Shown piece after piece: positions 54,701 to 64,000 of a DNA stretch of 64,000 bases (positions within the stretch are counted from its first letter, which is position 1; the number at the start of each line of letters is the position of its first letter). The notes beneath the pieces are model-generated. The model had not been told where the DNA came from and did not search any database. It worked only from the letters and a program-made list of their open reading frames with translations. Source of the DNA: Baylisascaris procyonis (lineage: Eukaryota; Nematoda; Chromadorea; Rhabditida; Ascarididae); contig JAZARR010000197.1 of NCBI GenBank assembly GCA_037389465.1, positions 4,078,501 through 4,142,500 of the forward strand, in the 5' to 3' direction. Both the position numbers and the translations under genes were made by a program.

Positions 54701-55948
54701 TATGCAACAAAACATATCTCAAATAATTAAAATATGCAAATTATTTTTAAAATACGAAAAGAGCGTAAAACCGATTCACCGTATTGAATGAAAATATTGC
54801 CCTGATAGTGATGAACGAATGAAATGAAATAAATAAAACATAAGCATATGACTATCAAATAATAGCGCCACCATAAATCATCATAAATTCATAAAATTGC
54901 TTACTTCATTATAATCTCTTATTTAGATCATCAAACATAATATTATTGTTGAAAATGAGCAACTATAACCTTGGTAAAAAAAATAAAATAGCTCAATGAA
55001 TCAAAACTTTTTAAAAAAAATCCATAAAAATATGAATACATCAATATTTTTATTTATTTTCCTATCACTATTTATAAAACAATTATTTATTTACTTTTTC
55101 TATTTCTATAATTACTCATCTGCTCTTGACAGAAAAAAAAACAACCAATTTAATTCAAATTTTTTATGATAATTAAAAGAAATTTTTTGCTTTTAGCTGT
55201 CAAAAAAAAAAAAAAAACGCACAAATAATCCAAGAAGCAAACTCGAGATGACAGTTCAACTGATGAAAAGTACAAATTTCTTATAAGCGCAAAAAAATGG
55301 CAAAGAAAAGAAGAAATGAATTGCTATTATGGACTCTTTTGCGTTAGTGGACATCCGTCAAGGTTGCCATCGAGTTGACAAGCCTTGCAGAGTCAAATAT
55401 ATCATTTCTGACGAAACCGGAAATGACGTACGAAAGTAAAAACTTGAAGAATCCAATAAGCATCAACAGAACGCATTTCATAATCTATGCAGCTGGGAGA
55501 ATTGCCCTTTCCAACTAACTTAGTGCATGTGCATTTACTTCAATCGTTTAGCACATCTTAAAGGGATTCGACACTAAATTTTCCATCTTTCTAAAAATTT
55601 TTTTTCCAAAATTTAAAATTTTATTTTCCCCTCCCAAAAAAAGTTCCCTAAAACTGAATTCGTCAATGCCTCAAAATACTTTCTAAAATTTTAATGCTGA
55701 TTTAGCAACTTCAAAAGGTGTGCATTCCTTATGGGCTAAACACCGATGGGCATGACCAACATGCATACCATTCGGGAAAAGTAAAACATCGAGGTGCCCC
55801 CATTTAACATGTTCTGATATTCTTGCAACCAAATAATATTTTATATTTTAAAGCAATATTTTATGATCTGCTGTCATATCAACGTAGTTCTTTCCAATAT
55901 CAAAAATAATTACCTCAGAATAAAGGATCCATAACCTCTAACACAAAC

Positions 55949-56032
<84 letters not shown>

Positions 56033-56042
56033 TATATAATAT

Positions 56043-56096
<54 letters not shown>

Positions 56097-57988
56097 CATA
56101 GAACGCAAAAAAATTAGTCGTACTTAACGACCAACGCAATGCAACAAAATAAAAAATTATTGCAATTAAATGCAATGCAAAATGACTGCAACATTTCAAA
56201 ACAAAATTTTCTTTTAAATTATTTTGACGGAAAAAATATTGCAACTATAAAAATCGATCGTAATGTTTTAAATACACCTAAGCGTTCCGTCACCACATTT
56301 CTTTTGGTAAAACAATCATCAATACATTTAAAAAAAAACTGAAAATCATTTTATTGGTAATAATAAAAACCTTACTTTAGCATATCCCAATTATTAGCCT
56401 CATAAGCAATATTGACAGCCGTCTGTCCGATGCTATTCGTTGCATCGAGAAAAAACGACGTTACACATCTGCTATCACATATCATCTTTGCCATCTGCAG
56501 CAATGTATTAATGCCTTATCCATTAAAACTTAAAGCAACAAGGATCAGTGCACCACTTTCATAAGCACATATATCAGTATCCTCAATATTCTTCATCAGC
56601 GGTGAAGGTGGAGGGGGGAGGGGAGGGCGGGGTGGAGGGGAGGGTGGGGTGGCGATGCTCCCTCCCCTCAAACAAACAAAAGCTCTACTTCACCCAACCC
56701 CTCGCTACCTCCCCTCTTCTCTCCCTCTCCTCTTTAAGCCAATTCGACATTCTGGAATGGCGAAAATCATTACCACATTTGTGTAACAACGGTCCTGACT
56801 TTGTGCTAACCTTAACAAGAAAAGCGGCGTCAACAACTTTCTAATCTACGTCACCATTGCATCAAACTGTTCCTTGAATGAATCTTGTTCATATATTTTT
56901 ATGGATTTAGATGTATATGTAAGCCTAACAGGAAGTTGACTTGTGCAGCACAATGGCTATAGCAATATTCGTTGATTTATTGCAAAGCGGTGCTACACGG
57001 AATTTGAGCGCTTTTCAAGTGTTGTTCCGGATCCCTTCGGAAACTGGGGAAAAAACCGGAAAAACACCTTAAAATTGGGCAATAAACTATAAAGAACTCA
57101 TTTGTATACGGCCAAATTTTTCTTGCATATTCTAATACCAAGTAATCTGCAGGCTGTTTCAACTTCTTCAAGTGCCTAATTTCTGGATGCTGCAACTTCC
57201 GATGTTTTACCACGTCTGAATCCTTTATATTTTACAAAGCGTACCAGAATGTGGTCAGATCCATGATATGTATATATGTCTATCAATCAGGTAGGCTAAA
57301 CTCCAGCAACCACTAAGCTCTCATCTACGATCACTTATACTATTTCCTTTCTTCCCTTCATCCCCAGCCCTAATTAGTAATATGCATAGTGTGTGGATAT
57401 CCCTTTGCCACAAATATTCCATAAAAGAAAAACAAAAATATCTCTTAAATCCTTTACAAAGTAAAGTGGTAATGCAATTATATCTCACCTGTGATATGTT
57501 TCCATCACGACATCGAGCCAAATGGTGTAAAACATTTTCTCCTCGTTCATCATTTACGCATACGTTCGCCCCATATCGCATTACCAACCTCAATCTATCC
57601 ATACTGCGTGCATCAATTGCATCTTGTATTAATGAATCGTTTTTTCCACCCTAAACAAAAATATTTTATTGATTAAAAAACCGAAAATTTCTTTGGTGTT
57701 CATCTTTTAGAGCACAAAATTATCGCATTTAGATACCTTTACAGAAGAAATATAATAAATTAAATGAAATATCCAACCCAATTAAAAAGTAATAATTTCA
57801 TGCATCTAATATTATTACTGAGCTTTTTTTTAGTTTCTCAAAATGCACAACGATAAAAGTTATAAATATTAACAGCAAACGCGACCATAAATCAACTCAT
57901 TTTCTAAGAACAAAAGTTGTGCACTTCTATCGGAATTACTATTTAAATTAACATATTGTCTTCCATCGTTTTCTCAATCAGCAACCAA

Positions 57989-58062
<74 letters not shown>

Positions 58063-58508
58063 GCTTTGATGCGCCTCTCAACAGCTTCGTAGAACTGTGC
58101 ATCGAAATATGGAACTCCTACTATTAAAAATGCTATCTAACGACGTAATTCAGCTTTCTACTTTCATATATAGAAACGAAAAATTTTCGCTAAAATTTTT
58201 GCTAAATTCTATCGCTATCACAACTTTTTTTAAACGAAATTTATAAAATTCTGAAAAAGATAAATATTTTAGGAAATGAAAATTAATGGAGAACTTTAAT
58301 TCTGATTATTTGCCTTACACAATGAACTTTCATTAAATAAAAATGAAAATAAATAAACAAAAACAACTCACAACGTAATCCTCGTTTCTACCCACAAATT
58401 TAAATATTTCTTCAGCAATATCCAATTTCCCCATTTGAAGTGAACGATTTAATAAATTTGTTGCCTCATCCTCCTCGTTCTAAATTGAAATCGATTAAAT
58501 ACAAATGG

Positions 58509-58574
<66 letters not shown>

Positions 58575-61500
58575 CAGCCACCTGAACGCACATGTGTACA
58601 TACATATATAACTATGCATATGCATAAGCATTAGGTATGCATAAATCCATGTAACTTTTTTCATTCCTCGGTTAAAATCATAAAACAATTTTTTCAAGTT
58701 TCAAAAATATGCTCAAACTTTAAACCTTAAAGCTAACTTAATATCCCAAGACACATTACTTATTACTCACATTTACAGATTAATAACAAATAAATAAACA
58801 AGTCACTCCTCTGAACCTTCTTTTCTTTCACCTTCAGTACCCATAAAAATGCCATCGTTTTGCCCTCTACGGCCATATAACTAACCATCTGTTGCAATAC
58901 CACCTTTCACATATACCATCTATACTAAATACTCTCCCATCAGATCTACATTAACACCATTTAAGATAAAAAAATCTTTGTGTACCCTATAAAATAATAA
59001 AAACGTTTGTCTGCCTTATAAAATACTTAGCAAATACAACTCCATCTCAAATGTTCCTCAGCAAACATAGGCAACGGCTTACCTCGGCACGAAGAGGTGC
59101 TCCATGATGCAGTAGCACATTCACTGCTCTTGCATTTCCACGTTCAACGGCCATTGCAACGTTTGCAAAACACGGCCTTACATCAACGAACTTCAACACA
59201 ATTTTTTAATTATTCACTTATTTAAATATATTCCTTCTATTGCCATATATAACGTCATCATAAGGTTTACGATAAATATCATTGCGATCCTCATCAGCAC
59301 CTTCAATTGTGCAGTGAATTCGATCGAATAAAATCAATGATACGGAATCTTTTCTGCAGTTTTACCTTCAACGAGTGAGAATATAAATATTTTCAATAGA
59401 AATTTTGCATTAATGCATTTTTCTTTTATCTTTGAAATGCCCACAAATTTCTCCTCATCTATTTAATCTTCCGATAGTTCTTATTGCAAATTCGAAATAT
59501 TCATATATCATGACCCTCTTCAACATTTATTACGTAAAAATGTAGCAGTGAACAAATGCATCACTAACGGCGAGATGTGTTCAATGTAGTGAGAAACAAC
59601 AAAAAACATAGATAAAGGAATCTGGACAAGTGAAGAAGTTCAAAAAGCATAATAGAGGCAAAATATGTTCATATTTGCAACCCCTCCCCCTCTCCTCCCC
59701 CAAGAAAAAGGGCCAAACTTTTCACGCTATAGTCGTTGACGACTAGTTGACGACCTTATTTTCAATGGGCCAAAAGCTAAGAATTCCTCCAGAATTGACT
59801 CCTGGACAGGGACATGAGGTATTGGAGGAGAAAAGAAGGGGGAGGGAAGGAGGGAATCGTCTATATACAGCCAGAAAAAACAAACAAAATTTGTACCGCC
59901 AAATGATTTCTCTTCATATCAGCCAGTTTGGCAGCAAAAAAATGGCGTATTATTTTGCCTGATATCAATTCCAAAAAATTAGCACATTACCTAGGCTAAA
60001 GTTTACTAATTTGGAATCTCAAGGTAGATAACATTAAATGAAACAAATGGTACCTGCAGTAAAATCAGCAACGATAGATTATCATCGCGTCGTATCGCCT
60101 CATTGATCGCTTCATGAATCTCTTGAATATCGTGATTTGAATCGTCACCTTTTTAAAACATAAACAATTCAAATTTCATGTATTTTCATTAACAATAAAA
60201 ATGAATTTAACATCCGCTTAAAAGATCCATCAATCCCAACAAATTTAAACATCTCCTACACTGCGATATGCCTTCATTCGACGTTTCTTATCTGCTGCAT
60301 TTTTTAGAATAAACCACTCTATGATGTTCATTTCATGCTTTAATATAAGGTAGAGGAAGGAAGTACTCAAGGAAGACCTATATCGAAGGGATCTACCTTC
60401 TCAGGTACTTCAGGTTTCCTGCGTTTGGACAATTTTTTGAGCCTTTATGCAATAAAACTTTAAGCATACTGCTGCATATATTTTCTGACCGATGAAACTT
60501 GTGTATGGAATGAGTTATGAACATGATAAATGCGGATTTTTATGATCTACCATTTATTTGCTTGCTCTTTCATTAAATCGATGAAGTGTTTCATAGAAGC
60601 ATGAGGTATGTTTGATCTACAACGGCTTCATCTAATCGTTAACTGTCCGTATATTTGAAGGGTAAGAAATGGGATCGACACCAACTGGTCAAGATACCGA
60701 TCTTTACTCTTCATCCTCGATTGGGAGGGGGGGGGAATCTACGACCACCTCATTGAAGATAATTTTTCAGCGACAGAGGAAAGATTTTATCCGAAGACAG
60801 GGACTTAGAGGAGGATTAAGTTCCTTTCAGGCTAAATGCTACATCCAGCGAGATTTGATTTTCTCAATGCTTAGAATGAGCGAAACGATCGAATGGAAAG
60901 GCTACGTCGACGGAGACCATTGCTTCAGTTAATTTCCTTCCTTTTTTCTTCATCAATAATATTCGGTTCCCTCTTTTACTGATTGAACGAATTTAAATTA
61001 TTTCTACAAAATATTTCCAAAACGCATATATAAACGATTCTTTTGGGGTAATTCACTTCAATAACGCTTAAAAAAGACATTTATCACTTAAAATACTAAA
61101 TTTTTCAACTAAATTTTGAGAAAACCATTAAAACCAAAAAAAAAATCGGGCATCTTCCCAATTAAAAACGAGAATAAAAGCATAAGGTAAATGTGCCATT
61201 ACGATCATTAATGATGAGAGCAATGAAGCGACAGGCATTTTAGCATAATCAGATATTTTTTTGGCAGATTGCCTTGATGATTTTTTTAAAGTTCCCAAAT
61301 GCCTTGATGCTTTCGGGGAAGTTCCCAGGTTCTCTAGGCGATCCTGTTAAGCCCCTCTTTATGATCAGCCTTCAGTATCCTTCTTCAACCAAAAAATAGT
61401 ATTTTATACAAAACGTTTGAAAAAATTATCGCCAAAATCACACAATATTTAATAAAAGGGATTCAATTAAGAGTTACAGCATTAAATATCTATGTCTAGC

Positions 61501-64000
61501 TATGATTCCTATAAATACCTAATAATATATCTATAATATTTAGTACCCATAAATATCCGTAAATACTTATGAATACCTATAAAAATATGAATGAAAGCTA
61601 AGTACCCAATAGAACGTTGAATAAGATGTAACGCAGCAATGAATGCCAATCTCCTCTTGTGATCGATTCGCATATACTATCGAATTGGCCAATATTTGTG
61701 TCTTCTAATAACACCGATTCCAACGCATCCAATAAATACTGCTTACTCTTTCCATCACAAAGCGATACTAAAAATAATTCGTTACATTTTACGTACTAAT
61801 ATACTCACTGACAAATTTGTAGTTTGCATAAAAATTTACATAAAGTTCACATAATTTACATAATAACAATTTTCAATCATTTCAGAAATGCGAGGTTTCA
61901 GCCATTGGCTTTCCATTTCAATCGCACCTTCCCCCTGCCTCTGGAAACCATTAATGCAATACCATTCTGTAATTTTTCTTCTGAATATTCATAAATGGAG
62001 GAGGTCCATTCTAATTAGTGGACTTATTGAAAGGAACGACTTCCATCCAGCCAACGTAATACGGAAAATTCATTCAGCTTTTCAAATGAACTGACAAAAT
62101 AACCGAAGAAAAAAGTAACCATTAAAAAAACCTAAAAAATTAAAATACCATAAAATGAAATATAAATGAGCAGTAATAAAAATTGAACAAACAATTAAAA
62201 AACCCTTCGAGTGGAAACATAAAAAAATGACCATTATCCCCTCCATTTATAATACTCATCACAGTCATAGTATTACCCTTGCATCAAGTACCACTTTCCC
62301 ATTTAGTTATAGCGAACAACCAATCCATGTGTGTCGTTTGCCCAAGTCTTACTGCAAGTCCTAGCGTTATTTAAATTTTTAACTTATCTCACGTCATATA
62401 ATTTTAAAAACACCGTAATAGAGTAAAATGAAAAATTCCCACTTACGCAAATTTAGCTGTGAGCCAGTGTTATAATCGAATACCATACTTGATAACGTAT
62501 TGAAAAGTTCACCCTAAAAACACATAAAATTACCGTCAATAAATAAACCAAAACCTCTTCTACTAGGAACAGAGATGCCTTTAAAGGTGTCCTCGTCCTT
62601 TCCTTTCTCTCCCCCCCCCCCCTCCTATTTCCTTCTTTGCAGGAAGCAATTCCGGTATTCGAGTTTCAGTCGCAATAAATCCCTTAAGTTTTCCATGCCA
62701 TATTTCGTTATACTGTTTTCATACAACTAGCTGAGAACAGTAAAAAAATGATAAGTTTTAAATGGAACTGATGATTCAATTACATTTTTAAATTCACCCG
62801 AGTGGCACAATAACACAATCAGCGGCCAGATAGCAGAATCCCAATCCGTAAAAAGTACTTCATTTGCATAGGAATCAAAATCATCTATTTGGCCTGCATA
62901 GCCCCCCCTCCCCTCACGAAATAAAACTGCCATCTTTGATCACCACAGCGATTAATCTCATCGAGTGGATTAAATCAAACATATAAGTCAATGAACGAAT
63001 TCACAATACGCCTAGTTGCCATCAAACAATCTTCGTACACACTTAAAACATAACGCTAATTATCAATGCAAATATAACCAACCTCTTCGGGATGGAAATT
63101 CCATTGACAGACTGGGGGATTGGTCGAATTACAATGTGAACAACTTGAGTGCATCATTCGGGCACATGTCGAATCCGTCCAATGATACCAACCATACTCT
63201 TTGCATACTATGAAGTTGCCCTTAAATTATCCAGAAATATCCTTTATATTATCCACAAATATCTCTTCAATTATCCCTTAAATCCAAGTTTATCCAGAAA
63301 AACTTAATGCAAAATAAGAATATCCTTCAATCGGGTTATTTATTTGCAGAAATCAACGCATAAGCATCCTCTTAATATTAGAAGACAATAATGCATTTCA
63401 TCTCAATAATTCTTTGTTGATATGATAATCTCATCAACTTTCGAAGCCTATCCACAATGCAAAAAAAAAATGATAACAGTGATAAGGCGCTAAAGATATG
63501 CAAATTTTTTGATATTCTTTGGAATGGATATATGCAAAATTGAGATATGATGCAACAAATTCAGATATTTATATATATTGCTAATACTTCCACCAATAAA
63601 TCATTGCCTAATTGAGCACTATTATACAATTAAACAAAAGGAAAAAAGGAACCGAGAGGAAACAAAAAAAACCTAAAAGGATCGTTTAACAGACAATCAT
63701 GTAGATGAAAGACCTACGAGCCGAAACAATAGCACTAAGGGATCTTAAAACAAGTACACGTCTAAGAAACGTTATGGGTCTTGACACATTATAAACGATC
63801 ACTTTATCCTCATTCGTCTGAAACATCTTGCAGCAATCAGTTAAATCAGGGAAAAATTAAATTTGCATAATTTTATTTGAGTCAAAATTTGCATAATTTA
63901 ATAAACAACCGAAATTTGCATAATTTACTAAAAAACCTACTTGAATGCAGAATGCTCGACAAAACTGACACTGTCGATGATCTCGAAACATCGCTGCATG
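37260..64000 (-). CDS. EHMT: G9a/GLP-type (EHMT) histone H3K9 methyltransferase with Cys-rich, ankyrin and pre-SET/SET/post-SET domains; 5' end outside window
   Basis: A predicted nuclear SAM-dependent methyltransferase for histone H3 Lys9. Exons found in transcription order: 63941-64000 (partial), 63083-63220, 62447-62513, 61606-61767, 60054-60148, 59083-59190, 58375-58479, 57489-57650, 56376-56494, then a gap, 43875-44018, 42175-42296, a second gap, 40818-41024, 39663-39720, 38749-38837, 37901-38065, 37260-37397 (stop TGA 37260-37262). Phases agree across every junction except the two gaps. Domain order equals human EHMT1/2: Cys-rich module, ankyrin repeats, linker ([19 protein letters not shown], compare human RDVARGYENVPIPCVNGVD), pre-SET, SET, post-SET. 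At least one short exon between 42175 and 41024 and probably ankyrin exons within 44018-56376 are missing from this model. The N-terminus lies right of the window. A SETDB or SUV39-type enzyme is unlikely because of the ankyrin and linker match. Very confident in the family; the exact full model is incomplete. Confidence 0.92.
40818..41024 (-). CDS. EHMT pre-SET zinc-binding exon
   Basis: One 69-codon exon holds the whole pre-SET cysteine ladder: [21 protein letters not shown], then [20 protein letters not shown]. Human G9a has C.C..DC...NC.C...C.YD.DGRL and FEC..AC.C...C.NRV.Q.G, so all expected cysteines of the triangular zinc cluster appear present. The cluster packs against the SET domain and is needed for activity in this family. 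It is phase 0 at both ends; the upstream partner exon that should end in phase 0 was not found between 41024 and 42175. Confidence 0.93.
42587..42776. mobile_element. Foldback (inverted-repeat) element, MITE-like
   Basis: Arms of roughly 85 nt at 42587-42671 and 42692-42776 are imperfect reverse complements (only about 80-85% by eye) around a 20-nt spacer. The innermost 12 bases (CCGTACTCTGCA and its complement) match perfectly. The element is GC-richer than its surroundings and lies in an EHMT intron between the exons at 42175-42296 and 43875-44018. No coding capacity and no certain target-site duplication were seen. It may be a small non-autonomous transposon. Confidence 0.6.
43875..44018 (-). 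CDS. EHMT last ankyrin repeat and start of pre-SET linker
   Basis: This exon reads [11 protein letters not shown], then [16 protein letters not shown], then [15 protein letters not shown] and a split Arg codon completed by the exon starting at 42296. It corresponds to the human segment running from the last ankyrin repeat (LFLSRG...) through the W.ALQ helix to RDVARG. Acceptor TTTCAG and donor GTTGGC flank it. Its 5' phase needs two bases from an exon that should lie in 44018-56376 and was not identified. Confidence 0.85.
45144..45330. repeat. Compound pentanucleotide microsatellite
   Basis: Consecutive arrays of (GGAAT)n, (AAATA)n and (AAATT)n appear to have derived from one another by point change and expansion. 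Confidence 0.9.
46108..46211. repeat. Short minisatellite of CACCTAGAAT units
   Basis: About ten degenerate units of 10 to 11 bp near CACCTAGAATT in an EHMT intron. Confidence 0.75.
47394..47930. repeat. 32-bp minisatellite with TGATCA core
   Basis: About 17 copies of a 32-bp unit, ATGACCAATTCTGATCAGAA followed by CGATCCCAGGAA. Each copy contains the palindrome TGATCA. Copies are highly alike, suggesting recent expansion. The last few units (from about 47780) share GAAGGATGCC variants. It lies in an EHMT intron. Confidence 0.92.
49776..50645. repeat. Pyrimidine-rich minisatellite, unit about 46 bp
   Basis: About 18 copies of a unit containing CACTACCTATCTCCAAAATT then TACCCACTCCCC plus a variable C-rich spacer. 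Copies vary between ATCTCC and ATCTGC, and sub-blocks of several units appear duplicated. A 138-codon plus-strand open frame (49754-50167) is only the translation of this array, not a gene. Confidence 0.9.
53464..53542. repeat. Purine-rich G-block in EHMT intron
   Basis: GGGTAGGGGTAAGG-type purine tract. Similar blocks occur at 51257-51314 and 56605-56652, all in EHMT introns and all purine-rich on the plus (non-coding for this gene) strand. Confidence 0.7.
55952..56092. repeat. Two adjacent (TA)n microsatellites
   Basis: Two TA arrays separated by a short interruption at about 56028-56049, in an EHMT intron. Confidence 0.97.
56376..62513 (-). CDS. EHMT ankyrin-repeat region, eight exons
   Basis: Exons 62447-62513, 61606-61767, 60054-60148, 59083-59190, 58375-58479, 57489-57650 and 56376-56494 run in phase after the Cys-rich exon at 63083-63220, making eight exons with that one. 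Repeat-like pieces are visible: [20 protein letters not shown] (59083-59190), [19 protein letters not shown] (58375-58479), [20 protein letters not shown] followed by [11 protein letters not shown] (57489-57650), and [19 protein letters not shown] (56376-56494). These follow the ankyrin pattern of paired helices ending in a G-A/N hairpin, though TPLH cores are degenerate. In G9a/GLP these repeats read H3K9me1/2; whether the aromatic cage survives could not be judged. Exon 56376-56494 ends in phase 2 and its partner further left was not found. Confidence 0.8.
57990..58060. repeat. (TA)n microsatellite
   Basis: TA array between the EHMT exons at 57489-57650 and 58375-58479. Confidence 0.97.
58511..58572. 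repeat. (TA)n microsatellite
   Basis: TA array about 30 bp upstream of the acceptor of the EHMT exon 58375-58479. Confidence 0.97.
63083..64000 (-). CDS. EHMT Cys-rich (RING-like) module, two exons
   Basis: Exon 63941-64000 (runs off the window) encodes [20 protein letters not shown] and joins in phase 0 to exon 63083-63220, which begins [10 protein letters not shown] and continues with [12 protein letters not shown] and [12 protein letters not shown]. In human EHMT1 the corresponding stretch has DHRG...CCPGCGYFC, then GNFMEC, then H..CA...YCPHC, so spacing and most metal-type Cys/His positions correspond. The module is thought to bind zinc and precedes the ankyrin repeats. The intron between the two exons is about 720 nt with donor GTAGGT. 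The 60-nt exon fragment is open throughout, so the gene continues to the right. Confidence 0.8.

Larger units (their letters stand above)
44019..56375. other. Large EHMT intronic region with minisatellites; missing ankyrin exons expected here
   Basis: Flanked by EHMT exons whose phases do not join directly, so at least one exon should lie inside. Visible content is mostly repeats: pentamer arrays at 45144-45330, minisatellites at 46108-46211, 47394-47930 and 49776-50645, purine blocks at 51257-51314 and 53464-53542, and a (TA)n array at 55952-56092. A weak candidate continuation after the exon ending at 56376 lies near 55340-55390 ([12 protein letters not shown] after CTCTGCAAG), but it is not convincing. 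Confidence 0.45.

Overview
The window is AT-rich eukaryotic DNA with many microsatellites, minisatellites and purine or pyrimidine tracts. Its genes are split into short exons (58 to 207 nt) by introns running from a few hundred bases to kilobases. Gene content points to an invertebrate animal. A nematode is my best guess, because the short-chain dehydrogenase resembles the nematode LET-767/STDH group, but the species is not established. Almost every long uninterrupted reading frame is either a single exon or chance, so I built the genes by joining exons through splice sites, reading phase and protein-family similarity recalled from memory.

Three genes were found, all on the minus strand, so they are transcribed from right to left. 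(1) From beyond the right edge down to 37260 lies a G9a/GLP-type (EHMT) histone H3 lysine 9 methyltransferase. It has a Cys-rich module at 63083-64000, ankyrin-repeat exons at 56376-62513 and 43875-44018, a linker exon at 42175-42296, a pre-SET exon at 40818-41024, and SET plus post-SET exons at 37260-39720. At least one small exon before pre-SET and some ankyrin exons in 44-56 kb were not found. (2) Dymeclin (DYM) lies at 32052 to 19260. I could join 15 exons without a break into a complete protein of 683 residues starting MGAVIS. (3) A membrane-anchored short-chain dehydrogenase of the 17-beta-HSD12/LET-767/STDH type starts at 5010. Its first five exons join cleanly through the catalytic YxxxK motif, but its 3' end (below 900) could not be joined cleanly.

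The roughly 14 kb between dymeclin and the dehydrogenase and the 5 kb between the methyltransferase and dymeclin hold no gene I can defend. They carry simple repeats, a higher-order 30-bp minisatellite (13039-13565), a long near-perfect hairpin (6430-6496), and an unresolved plus-strand coding-like stretch just upstream of the dehydrogenase (5175-5551). Further minisatellites lie inside introns at 24141-24332, 46108-46211, 47394-47930 and 49776-50645, and a foldback element lies at 42587-42776.

The three genes share no pathway: chromatin methylation in the nucleus, Golgi organisation, and ER lipid or steroid reduction. No CRISPR array, rRNA, convincing tRNA or intact transposase was seen. The most notable biology is in the methyltransferase: two catalytic-domain positions that are nearly invariant in G9a/GLP are changed (GWG to GWA, and the Phe/Tyr switch position to Ile).
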